Positions 53,649 to 61,977 of a stretch of DNA of 64,000 nt are shown here, piece by piece (the stretch's first letter is position 1; each line of letters starts with the position of its first letter). The notes under the pieces were generated by a model that did no database searches, was not told the origin of the DNA, and was given only the letters and a program-made list of their open reading frames with translations. The stretch covers positions 1-64,000 of the forward strand of contig JACJYE010000015.1 of NCBI GenBank assembly GCA_020636255.1. Direction: 5' to 3'. Both the position numbers and the translations under genes were made by a program. Source of the DNA: Lewinellaceae bacterium. GTDB taxonomy: Bacteria; Bacteroidota; Bacteroidia; Chitinophagales; Saprospiraceae.

Positions 53649-54470
53649 ATGAACGCATTCAGGATCATCTTAATCTTGCTGCTGTTACAGGGCGGGGCCC
53701 TGGCTGCCCAGAACCTGTTTACCGGCCTGTTCAAACAGGGCACCGAAGAATACCGGTATGTCTTTCAAAATAACTGGCAGGACTTTATGGCCCGGCAGGC
53801 GGAGATGGATTCGCAGGGGTACAGCCCGGTAGATATAGAGTCCGGCACAGAAAAAGGATACCGGCTGTTCTGGGGCATCTGGAAAAAGGACGGCGTACGC
53901 AGCGTAGTGAAGCGGCTGGAAAGCTGGGAAGAGCTGGTGATGATGAAACGGGTCATGGCCGACAGTTTTGTCATGGCTGATATTGAGGCCTACCTCGATG
54001 GTGATAAAGAGTATTACCTGGCGGTATGGGTACCGGGCGCCACCGAGCACAAGGTGCGAAAGCTGTCTTCCTGGGAAGGCCTGAGCAACGACTATGAAGA
54101 CCTTACCCTGCAGGGCCTGCAGATCGTCGACCTCGAAGGGTTCGAGGCTGGCGATGGCACCACCCATTATCTGGCCCTTTACCATAAAATGCCGCCCGAT
54201 ACCCGCACCATGATCTACCGCTCTCCGGATATGGACAGTTTCATGGTAGACAAAAGCTACCGCAACAAAAGCGGGTATCACCTGTTCGACCTGGAACATT
54301 TCGAGAAACGTGGCGCCGCCTTTATCACCGGCTTGTACCGGAAAGAAAGCAACATCGACATGATCATCGGCCCCTTGCCCTGGGACGAATTCAACCAGCA
54401 GATGAAGGAAGCTATTGGCGATAAAGGGCTGGTACTGGTGGACATCGATATCTACCCCGAAGACAAGTAA
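53649..54470 (+). CDS. Exported protein of tandem BTRD1-like repeats
   Basis: This is a 273-residue protein with a signal peptide (IILILLLLQGGALAAQ). The mature part is about five units of ~45 residues, each with a W-x-x-F or similar helix, then GY-x-x-VDIE or LVDLE, then a strand FWGIWKKD / LAVWVPG / LALYHKM / ITGLYRKE. This matches the bacterial tandem repeat domain 1 pattern, known from secreted hydrolase partners. It lies just upstream of a GH18 gene (53 nt to its chosen ATG), so the two may act together. No catalytic residues are apparent. Confidence 0.68.
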   Translation: MNAFRIILILLLLQGGALAAQNLFTGLFKQGTEEYRYVFQNNWQDFMARQAEMDSQGYSPVDIESGTEKGYRLFWGIWKKDGVRSVVKRLESWEELVMMKRVMADSFVMADIEAYLDGDKEYYLAVWVPGATEHKVRKLSSWEGLSNDYEDLTLQGLQIVDLEGFEAGDGTTHYLALYHKMPPDTRTMIYRSPDMDSFMVDKSYRNKSGYHLFDLEHFEKRGAAFITGLYRKESNIDMIIGPLPWDEFNQQMKEAIGDKGLVLVDIDIYPEDK

Positions 54471-54523
54471 GCGCGGAGGATAAATTGCTAAAAAACCATA
54501 TATTACCTCCCAAACGATCAGCC

Positions 54524-55822
54524 ATGAACATGAGGTTTGCCCTGATGATGCTTTTGTTAGGTGTAGCCATGCCCCGGGGCATTTCGCAGCAGAGCAGGGT
54601 AGTGGGGTATCTGCCATATTACCGCTTTGAAAACCTGGGCCAGATCGAGCTGGAGCACCTTACCCACCTTTGCATCGCCTTTGCCAACCCCGATGCCCAG
54701 GGCAACATCAGCATGGACGGCGTCGATATTTGGCCTGTCGTGCAACAAGCGCACGATGCTAATGTGAAAGTGCTGGCCTCGCTCGCCGGTGGCGCGCTGA
54801 AACCCGAATGGGCCGAAGCATGGGCCCGCCTCACCCAGCCCCGCAATCGTACCGGTTTCATTCGCAAGATCATCCAGTACACCCTGGCCTACCAGCTGGA
54901 TGGCATCGACATCGACCTGGAGTGGAACTACGTCAATGCGAACTACAGCGGTTTTGTGGTGGAGCTCCGCGATTCCCTGCACGCCTATGGCAAGCTGATG
55001 ACGGCTGCCGTACCGGCCATCCACCGTTACAAACACATGAGCCAGGAGGCGATGCAGGCCTTTGATTTCATCAACCTCATGGCCTACGACCTCACCGGGC
55101 AGTTCAACCCCGGCCGCCCGGGGCCCCATTCGCCGTATTCTCTGGCCGATGCGGGAATCAAGTATTGGAAAAACCAGGGTATGCCGGCCCATAAACTCGT
55201 TTTGGGCCTTCCACTCTATGGCTGGGATTTTTCAACCCCCGGTACCGTGCGATCGGTCAATTACGGCGATATCGTGGCGACTAACCCCGCCTATGCCCAT
55301 ATCGACCAGGTGGGTAAGATCTATTACAATGGCATACAAACGGTAGTGGCAAAAACGGAACTGGCCATGCGCGATGCAGGTGGCGTTATGCTTTGGGAAC
55401 TCGGCAAAGACGCCCATAACGAGTATTCCCTGTTGCGGACGGCCTACCATACCATAAAAGGAGAGCCCCTCGATCAGCCGGAGGAAACGCAGGCCGTGGC
55501 TGGTGCTGTGGAAGCGATTGCCGAAACAGCGGAGTTTACCGAAGAATTCACCCTGCCCGGGGCGCCTATGCCTGTCGATACCCTACACCTGGCCATCGAG
55601 ATCCAACCCAACCCGTTCCAGGATACGCTCAAGATCACCAACAAGGAAGAACGCGCCCTTCAACTGGTACTTTCCGATAAAAAAGGGCGCCCGCTCTTCG
55701 AGGCCTACCTGCGCCCCAATTCCACCATCAACTGGGAGACCACCAGCTTCCCGCCCGGGCAATACACGGTTTCCGCGATGAAAGGCAGCAAACAGGTGTC
55801 GCGGACTTTGAGAAAGATGTAG
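54524..55822 (+). CDS. GH18 glycosidase with T9SS tail
   Basis: This is a 432-residue protein from the ATG at 54524; a TTG at 54485 is in frame. Signal peptide to about residue 21 (MPRGISQQ). The GH18 barrel has VVGYLPYYRFENLG, the strand VKVLASLAGG and the catalytic DGIDIDLEW with the acid Glu at about 133, then FINLMAYDLTG and LVLGLPLYGWDF. After a low-complexity linker, residues about 355-432 are a type A T9SS sorting domain (IQPNPFQDTLKITNKEERAL). It is expected to act on beta-1,4-GlcNAc chains (chitin or N-glycan core) outside the cell. Confidence 0.92.
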   Translation: MNMRFALMMLLLGVAMPRGISQQSRVVGYLPYYRFENLGQIELEHLTHLCIAFANPDAQGNISMDGVDIWPVVQQAHDANVKVLASLAGGALKPEWAEAWARLTQPRNRTGFIRKIIQYTLAYQLDGIDIDLEWNYVNANYSGFVVELRDSLHAYGKLMTAAVPAIHRYKHMSQEAMQAFDFINLMAYDLTGQFNPGRPGPHSPYSLADAGIKYWKNQGMPAHKLVLGLPLYGWDFSTPGTVRSVNYGDIVATNPAYAHIDQVGKIYYNGIQTVVAKTELAMRDAGGVMLWELGKDAHNEYSLLRTAYHTIKGEPLDQPEETQAVAGAVEAIAETAEFTEEFTLPGAPMPVDTLHLAIEIQPNPFQDTLKITNKEERALQLVLSDKKGRPLFEAYLRPNSTINWETTSFPPGQYTVSAMKGSKQVSRTLRKM

Positions 55823-55828
55823 CCCTGC

Positions 55829-56920
55829 TCAACGCTCCAGCGGAACTACCCAGGCCTGTTGCCGGCTGGCCCATAGCTGGGCGGCGGTGAGGTGATCATA
55901 AGCCTGGCGGCGGTATCGTTCCAGTGCGAGAAAATCATCCTGAGGCTGCCAGCCTTGCTTTTGTTCTGCAGCGGCCTCAATGGCCATCAGCTGTTCCCTG
56001 CAGCGCTGCAGAAGCAGTTTCGAGAGGTCGAGGTGCATGCTGGCCAACGCGTAGCTGTAATGGCTGAAGGGTTGGGTGTTGAGCGCTTCCCATTGGCTGT
56101 CGAGGTTGCGATAGTTGGTGTACAGGGGCAGGAACGCCTGTTCGATGAGATACAACCTGCTCTGGCAGGCGAGCACGCTCCTGCGGATCTGGTTTCGCCC
56201 TCCATTGCGATACAGGTTGTCCAGGCATTCTTCTTTTGCCTGCCTGTCCACTCCGGCCATAGTGCTCAGCAGGTCGGCAACCTGGACCAGGCCGAGGCTG
56301 GTAGCAGGCAATACCTGGCAGATCGGCCCTCCATAATTGGCGGGCGGACAGGGCCTGGATGGCATTCCGGCAGGTGGGTTGGAACAGAAATCGGGGAAGT
56401 GATGGCAGATATCCGTTCCCTTTTCCGGAGCATCGTATCCACCCAGGCGGATGCGGCCGCGGGCGGCGTTGATGAAACTGGCGTAGTGCCAGTCGGGGAC
56501 TTCCACTACCAGCATGTGAGCGCCGGCAGGGGGCTTGCCGTCAGGAGTACTCGGCGTTTCGAATGAATGGCCCGCTTTCCCAAAACAGCTGGAGTAAGGG
56601 GCCAGGTAGGAGAGCTGCGTAACGGGTTCACCATTGGCAGGCAGGTAGTCCATACGCCCGGGGTTTCCCCAGTACCAGATGATATCGCCGGTTTCGCCGG
56701 CCCAGCGGATGCCGCAAAAGCCATTGGGTGGGGGCGTGCTGCCGGCGCCTTCCCGGAAAAAGACAGCCAGCCCGTCGGGGCCGTCGATATGGACCTGGCC
56801 CGCCAGAGGCCCCCCGGTGAAGATGCGGAACGTGACCGTGGCGCGTGCGGCCGGCATGGCAAGGGCCAGGAAAAGAGGCCATAACCATAACCGGAAAAGG
56901 TAGTTCGTGTTGTTTCTCAT
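55829..56920 (-). CDS. Exported protein of unknown family
   Basis: This is a 363-residue protein from the ATG at 56920; the longer open frame to 57133 is not protein-like. Signal peptide LWPLFLALAMPAARATV. The first third begins with a short beta unit (FRIFTGGPLAGQVHIDGPDG), followed by Cys- and Pro-rich text (DICHHFPDFCSNPPAGMP). The C-terminal half is helical, with LYLIEQAFLPLYTNYRNL and LQRCREQLMAIEAAAEQ. I do not recognise a domain. It is on the same strand as, and 106 nt downstream of, the CHAT gene, so it may be its partner, or simply a neighbour that converges with the GH18 gene. Confidence 0.55.
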   Translation of the reverse strand: MRNNTNYLFRLWLWPLFLALAMPAARATVTFRIFTGGPLAGQVHIDGPDGLAVFFREGAGSTPPPNGFCGIRWAGETGDIIWYWGNPGRMDYLPANGEPVTQLSYLAPYSSCFGKAGHSFETPSTPDGKPPAGAHMLVVEVPDWHYASFINAARGRIRLGGYDAPEKGTDICHHFPDFCSNPPAGMPSRPCPPANYGGPICQVLPATSLGLVQVADLLSTMAGVDRQAKEECLDNLYRNGGRNQIRRSVLACQSRLYLIEQAFLPLYTNYRNLDSQWEALNTQPFSHYSYALASMHLDLSKLLLQRCREQLMAIEAAAEQKQGWQPQDDFLALERYRRQAYDHLTAAQLWASRQQAWVVPLER

Positions 56921-57026
56921 AGTCGCCGTTGGGTTAATCCTGGAGGGGTGTAAAGCAAATATAAGGAAATGGGGCGCTAAGCTTCTCTTCCGGCAGCAGG
57001 TTTTCGCTACCGGCCCTGTCTTGCAC

Positions 57027-59192
57027 TCATTTAAAAATGCCAGGCAAGCAGCAGTTTCCGCATATCCCTGCCAGCCTCTTATATTCGTCGGCTGAAACCT
57101 TGCCGTCGGATTGTTTGAGGGCGGTACAGGCATCGTTGCTGTTATTCAGCTTCAGGTTGCTTACGATCAGCACCTCATAGGCCCGGTAAGTTTTGGCATT
57201 CAGGCTTAGCACCTGCCGGGCTGTCTTTATAGCCGCGGCCCATTGGCCCGTTTCAGCCTGCAGGCCCATCAGGATGTAGTGCGCGCGGAAGTGCTTCGGT
57301 TGCAGGCCAATGGCCATGTTGGCGTATTCCATGGCTTTTTGGGCAGGCGCGGCCATTTTTTTCTTACTCATGGCCAGGTTGTTGTAGCTCTCCATACTGA
57401 CCTCGATGGCCCGCAGGTGCTTGTCATCCAACTTCAGCAGCTCGCCAGCCGTTTCGATGGCCTGGGCCCACAATCTGCTATCGAAACGCTGCTTCATCTC
57501 TTTCTCCAGCCTGGCCTTCTCCAATACGTGCTCCATGGCGCTTTTTTCCTGCTCCAGCTGGCTTTGCTGCGCGCCGTCGAGCACGCCCATGTTCAGCAGC
57601 CTGTCGATATCTTCAAGGGCAGGCTTGTAATAGCCGGCCCTGCGGTGTACTTTCCAGCGGAACATCAGCAGATCACGGCTCAGCGATGATGCAGGCAACC
57701 GCTGCAGGGTTTTGGAAGCCTGCTTGTAGTCCTGCGTTTCCACATAACACAGGCCCAGGTTTCGGACGAGGGCAGGCGAAGTACTGGTTAGCCGGCTGTT
57801 ACGGTTGAGCAGGCCGATGGCCTCGGCGGGCCTGTCGTTGATGATATAGTAAAAGGAAGCTATGCGCAACCGGGATACGGCAGCCGTATCAGCGGCGCTG
57901 TCCGTGCCGCCGATGCGCCGTTCCATCTCCTGGGCCAGCGGCTGGCTGAAGCAGTGGAAATGGCCATCGATGAGCGCGAAGATGAATGCCGACTGGTTTT
58001 CCAGCGTATCCAGAAAGGCGAAGCCGTCGTTGTCGTCATAGGGCAGGCTGGCCTCCCCGTCGATGGCCACGGTTTTTGTGCTGCGCGTATTGAGCTTCAG
58101 CCCAAAAGGCTGGCCGCTGTGGCTTTCATAGGCATGGCCCCAGATGGCCATATCGGCCTGGCATACTTTGAGCATGGAATCGATAGCGGATTCGTTGACC
58201 TGCTCCGTTTTTTTATGCGAAACGGCGGCCTCGGCATAAAAAAGGTTCCGGCCCGGATGGCTGGAGCGGTGCTCGCGGTTGAGCCGGTTGAGGGCTTCGG
58301 CAATTTCCTGTTCCGGCTTCAGGTAACCGGCATCGAAGGGGAAGATGGCCACCCGGAAGGTCGCGCTATCCGTGAATACAGGGCATAGCGGTGTTTCTTT
58401 TACCGTTGCCGGAATACTGCCGGAAGCGGAAGGATTGGGCGGGTTGATCCTGAACAGGATGTACCATCCCACAAAAAGCAGCACCAGGAAGGACGCCGCA
58501 ATGACTGCGTATTTCCACTTGTCGTTGTTTTTGGGCAGCCGCCAATCCAGCACGGCCGGCTGGCCGTTGTGGTATAAACCCCAGGGCAGCCTTTGCGTGT
58601 TTTCCCTGGGCGCCAGGCCCCGTTCCTGCCCGGCGCCGAGCGAACGCCAGGAGGTGCCTTCCTGAAGCTCGCCGCCGTCGAGCTGCTTGTCGGCCAGAAA
58701 GCTACGGGCAGAGCCAAAAGCATTTTTGATGCTTTTTCCCTGGGCCAGAGCGTTATAAAACCTTTGGGAAAACTGGATGGCCGCCTCGTCCGAGATATTC
58801 GATTCTGTGGCGACAACTGCTTTGATGCCGTTGCTGAACAGCTTATCTACCTGTCCCCGGTTGGCGCAACCGTTGAGGAATACGAGCTGCAGCGCTTTTT
58901 CCTGGCCCATCAGTTCCGACAGGTTGTGCGCATCGGAGCGCCCGTTTTCCAGCGCGATGAAATCGCTGTCGGAATGGCCAGCGTAGTGAAAAAGAACTAT
59001 GCGGCCGTGCAGGCGGTCGAAAGTATCGTAGATATCCTCGACCTGCGCATTGGGCAGGAATTCCAGCTCGATGCGCTCCTGGTCGTGCATGCGTTGTAAG
59101 AGCTTTTTCAGCTCTCTGGCTTCCCTGGTAAGCCGCAGGGATTTTTCCTTGTCGTTGGCGAAAGCAAAAAGCAGGACGGGAGGGGTAGCCAT
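57027..59192 (-). CDS. CHAT-domain caspase-like protease with TM helix and TPR
   Basis: This is a 721-residue protein. Residues 1-165 form a CHAT domain (caspase fold) with the catalytic-type His73 in LFHYAGHSDSD and Cys109 in LVFLNGCANRGQ. A membrane helix spans about 228-248. The part beyond starts RVAIFPFDAG, a TolB-like/adenylate-cyclase-associated strand with MAIWGHAYE. Residues 410-715 are helical TPR-like repeats (ALVRNLGLCYVETQDYKQAS, HFRAHYILMGLQAETGQWAA). CHAT is N-terminal to the TM, so it is probably cytoplasmic and the TPR part periplasmic. It is divergent from a second caspase-fold gene; substrate unknown. Confidence 0.87.
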   Translation of the reverse strand: MATPPVLLFAFANDKEKSLRLTREARELKKLLQRMHDQERIELEFLPNAQVEDIYDTFDRLHGRIVLFHYAGHSDSDFIALENGRSDAHNLSELMGQEKALQLVFLNGCANRGQVDKLFSNGIKAVVATESNISDEAAIQFSQRFYNALAQGKSIKNAFGSARSFLADKQLDGGELQEGTSWRSLGAGQERGLAPRENTQRLPWGLYHNGQPAVLDWRLPKNNDKWKYAVIAASFLVLLFVGWYILFRINPPNPSASGSIPATVKETPLCPVFTDSATFRVAIFPFDAGYLKPEQEIAEALNRLNREHRSSHPGRNLFYAEAAVSHKKTEQVNESAIDSMLKVCQADMAIWGHAYESHSGQPFGLKLNTRSTKTVAIDGEASLPYDDNDGFAFLDTLENQSAFIFALIDGHFHCFSQPLAQEMERRIGGTDSAADTAAVSRLRIASFYYIINDRPAEAIGLLNRNSRLTSTSPALVRNLGLCYVETQDYKQASKTLQRLPASSLSRDLLMFRWKVHRRAGYYKPALEDIDRLLNMGVLDGAQQSQLEQEKSAMEHVLEKARLEKEMKQRFDSRLWAQAIETAGELLKLDDKHLRAIEVSMESYNNLAMSKKKMAAPAQKAMEYANMAIGLQPKHFRAHYILMGLQAETGQWAAAIKTARQVLSLNAKTYRAYEVLIVSNLKLNNSNDACTALKQSDGKVSADEYKRLAGICGNCCLPGIFK

Positions 59193-59229
59193 AATGTGGT
59201 TTTTGTTAGGTAGTAGGTTGGCGGCCTTT

Positions 59230-59420
59230 TTTAGTTACACAAAGCCGCAAAGCATACACCAAGTTACACAAAGAACGGATAATCAAGATTTTCCTTTGCG
59301 CGCTCTTTCCACCCTTTGCGGGAACCTCCTCTGCGTATTTTGCGTTCGCGATTCAATATTTGCCGGGAAAACCTCAGCGCTTACTTCTGCGACGCCCTTC
59401 CGGTGGAGAAAAGAAAAAAA
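59230..59420. repeat. CACAAAG/CTTTGCG dispersed repeat region
   Basis: This part of the 856-nt gap between the CHAT and caspase genes is dense in TTACACAAAG, GCAAAG, CTTTGCG and CTCTGCG words, similar to the 36100-36330 region. No gene is seen in it. Confidence 0.55.
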
Positions 59421-59576
59421 AATGCCGGCAGCAGACGGCCAGCATTCCAGAGGGGTTATACAGGGATTCACAGTTTAAAGAAAACCGGGGTTTAGGTGTT
59501 TTCCTTTCTTATGATACAAAGTTAGCCTCCCGGGCCTAAGGCGGGCATACTCAGGAATCAGGATTTTGATCTACCT

Positions 59577-59654
59577 GTTTTTGAGTAGGCGGCATCAGGG
59601 CGGAGGCGTAAATACCGAAAAAAACTATTGAGTTGGTAACACCTACTCAAAACC
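59577..59654. promoter_or_regulatory. Pair of inverted 13-bp sites (GNTTTTGAGTAGG)
   Basis: GTTTTTGAGTAGG (59577-59589) and the complement of GGTTTTGAGTAGG (59642-59654) match at 12 of 13 positions, 52 nt apart. The left copy is itself part of an imperfect palindrome starting CTACC at 59571. The sites sit in the control region shared by the CHAT and caspase genes and may bind a common regulator. Confidence 0.4.
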
Positions 59655-59766
59655 AAGTATTCATTTAATAGTGGAGCTATGTAATATTGCGGCGATATGT
59701 GTACCCTGCCGCGCAGGCCGGGTGCCTGGAATTCACCGGGAAATGCATTATATTTATAAGTAAGGA

Positions 59767-59917
59767 GTAACTATTCAGCATCATGGGGATTTACGGCCTG
59801 AAGCAAAATTTTTTAATCCGCCCTTCCCCTTTCAAGGGGAATGAGAAGGGGTTAGACAATAAAAATCCTACAAAATTTTGCTACAGGAGCATTTTAGGGC
59901 GCATGCTGAATAGTTAC
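59767..59917. mobile_element. 151-bp MITE, IS66-like ends, 8-bp target duplication
   Basis: The terminal repeats GTAACTATTCAGCAT (59767-59781) and its exact complement (59903-59917) start with GTAA, the IS66-family hallmark. Further inner pairing joins GCAAAATTTT with AAAATTTTGC. A perfect duplication, AGTAAGGA, flanks both ends (59759-59766 and 59918-59925), as expected for IS66. No transposase is present. It lies in the CHAT/caspase divergent promoter region. Confidence 0.92.
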
Positions 59918-59948
59918 AGTAAGGAATCCTCTAAAAATCAAGTTCGAC

Positions 59949-59996
59949 GACCCTGCGATGTGGCGCAGGCTGGAAGCCAGGCCACATCGCAGGGTC
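59949..59996. repeat. Large perfect hairpin upstream of the caspase gene
   Basis: There are 16-bp arms, GACCCTGCGATGTGGC (59949-59964) and its complement (59981-59996), with a 16-nt loop that contains CTGG-AAG-CCAG. It lies 53-100 nt before the ATG at 60049, possibly in the 5' untranslated RNA. It may be a REP-like element or a control hairpin. Confidence 0.75.
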
Positions 59997-60048
59997 TCCA
60001 ATGGAGAACTTCTTTTTTGGACACTGCTTAACTGTATAGAGAAACCCC

Positions 60049-61965
60049 ATGCCACACGAAAACCGTCCCTCTGTTAAAGGCCTGTCTGCCAGGCGCGACA
60101 GTGACGCTGCCGCTTCCGGAAAGGAGGGGAAGAGCATGCTGCTGGCTATTGGTATAGACCGTTACCAGTACATTAGCGGGCTGCACAATGCCGTGCGGGA
60201 TGTAGCTTTTATCACGGAGATACTGTCCGGCCGGTACCAGTTCGATAAAAAATGGGCCACATCACTGGTAAATGAGGAAGCCACGCTTGGTAACATTTCC
60301 CGCCAATTTCTTCGACTGGTGGAAGAGTCCAGGCCGGAAGATGAGGTGCTCATTTATTTCTCGGGCCATGGTTCCTATAATAAGGCCCTCGATAGGGGGT
60401 ACTGGATCCCTTTTGACGGCAAGCCGGAGGAGTCGCATACGCTCTTCTCCAACAGCACGCTGGTCGACTTCGTGGCTTCCATCGCGGCCAGGCACGTCGT
60501 GCTGATCGTCGATTCATGTTTTTCCGGAGCTTTTTTTGGCGGGGTACGGAAATTTGACGTATCGCAGCGGTTGTCTTCCATCCCATCCAGATGGGTGCTC
60601 ACCTCCGGGCGCAATGAGGTCGTTTCCGATGGCGCTCCCGGCCGGAACAGCCCTTTTGCACAGAGCCTTATCTTCCACCTCAACGCTAACGACGAATCGG
60701 CTTTCCGGATTACCGAGCTTTTTCCGCGCATTATTGAACAGGTGGGCACCAACGCCGAGCAATTGCCCCAGTGCGAACCCATTCGCAATGTGGGCCATAA
60801 AGGAGGAGAATTCGTTTTCCGCCTGAAAGGTGAAGCAACACATATCCGGTTGCCGGAAAACTATCAGGGCGGCCCCACCCCGGGCCCACGCCCGCCCGTT
60901 GGCTTCAACTGGAAGATGGCGCTCAGCATTACTGCTTTGGTGGCCACTATTCTGATCGTATGGAAAATAGTGGAGATCCAGCAAAGGCGGCATGGCCCTG
61001 TACAAAGCTGGCGGAAAGAGCTGTACGAACGCATACAACCCATAAAAGGAGGCTTTATCGTTTCCCGCAACGATTCTTTCGGTTATGCGGACAAGGATAC
61101 CATGGAATGGATACCTATGCGCTACGAAGAAGCATACCCCTTTTCCGAAGGGCTGGCCCGGGTGAAACGAAACGGCAGCTACGGCTGGGCCGATACTTCG
61201 GGCGTGGAAGTTATTTCCTGTATCTATGATGAGGCGGGCGACTTTCAGGAGGGGAAAGCCCGGGTTTCCCTCAACGGGCGGCAGTTCCTGATCGATAAAA
61301 CGGGGCAGGAGGTATATGGGGAAACCGAAACACAGCGGGGCCCCGACAGCCACATACAGGAAACGGAAAATGAGGGCAGCCAGCACGTTTCGCCGGCGCC
61401 GCCCCTGCTGCAGGCCGGTGCGATAGAGGGTATTCCCGGAGAAGTGGCAGCGGGTACTACCTGTCATTTTAGCCTGAAGGTCGTCAATACAGGCGGAACC
61501 ATTGCCAGGGGGCTCCGGGTTATTACCGGGGATGGTATCGAGTATCAGGGCAACGATGGTTTTAACCTGGGGCCTGGCGAGAGCAGAACCCTCTATTTTA
61601 CACTGAATACGGCCGGCAAGCCGGCCGGGGCGTTTGCCAGTAGCATCGGCATCAGGGCGGATAATGTATCTCAATCCATCAGAAAACAGGCCCGGACGAG
61701 AGTGACAGCTGCGGGGCCAGCACAGGTAGAGCCCGTGCCACCGCCTGTACTGCAGGTTCGGTGCAACCTCGGTATCGCCGGATGCCAGGTGAGTTTTTAT
61801 GACAGGGCCCAGAAGAAAACGATCGCTTTTACGACGGATAGCAGTGGTAACGCTACCTATGCTATTGCCGAAAGCCTGGCCGGTGGCACGGTAGACGTGC
61901 ACTATTGCGGCAACAGCCTGACGGTCAGGGTACAGGAAGGTGGTTGTATTATTTTACCTCAATAA
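60049..61965 (+). CDS. Caspase (C14) protease with TM, WG repeats and CARDB-like domain
   Basis: This is a 638-residue protein. Residues 28-260 are a peptidase C14 domain: LLAIGIDRYQYISGLHNAVR, the catalytic His106 in IYFSGHGSY and Cys156 in LIVDSCFSGAFFGG. A membrane helix spans about 287-307. WG (KWG-type) repeats follow at about 320-415 (FGYADKDTMEWIPMRYEEA, YGWADTSGVEV). A CARDB-like beta domain (about 445-545, GEVAAGTTCHFSLKVVNTGG) and a C-terminal carboxypeptidase-regulatory-like segment end the protein. The protease should be cytoplasmic and the tail periplasmic. It leads an operon with the next two genes, with gaps of 12 and 17 nt. Confidence 0.9.
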   Translation: MPHENRPSVKGLSARRDSDAAASGKEGKSMLLAIGIDRYQYISGLHNAVRDVAFITEILSGRYQFDKKWATSLVNEEATLGNISRQFLRLVEESRPEDEVLIYFSGHGSYNKALDRGYWIPFDGKPEESHTLFSNSTLVDFVASIAARHVVLIVDSCFSGAFFGGVRKFDVSQRLSSIPSRWVLTSGRNEVVSDGAPGRNSPFAQSLIFHLNANDESAFRITELFPRIIEQVGTNAEQLPQCEPIRNVGHKGGEFVFRLKGEATHIRLPENYQGGPTPGPRPPVGFNWKMALSITALVATILIVWKIVEIQQRRHGPVQSWRKELYERIQPIKGGFIVSRNDSFGYADKDTMEWIPMRYEEAYPFSEGLARVKRNGSYGWADTSGVEVISCIYDEAGDFQEGKARVSLNGRQFLIDKTGQEVYGETETQRGPDSHIQETENEGSQHVSPAPPLLQAGAIEGIPGEVAAGTTCHFSLKVVNTGGTIARGLRVITGDGIEYQGNDGFNLGPGESRTLYFTLNTAGKPAGAFASSIGIRADNVSQSIRKQARTRVTAAGPAQVEPVPPPVLQVRCNLGIAGCQVSFYDRAQKKTIAFTTDSSGNATYAIAESLAGGTVDVHYCGNSLTVRVQEGGCIILPQ

Positions 61966-61977
61966 ATCAAAATGGCC

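Noticed and set aside
59783..60031. 82-residue plus-strand open frame before the caspase gene
   Set aside because: It covers the MITE and the perfect hairpin, so it is an accident of repeat DNA.
60514..61902. 462-residue minus-strand frame opposite the caspase gene
   Set aside because: The plus strand has intact caspase motifs; the antisense frame has no recognisable domain.
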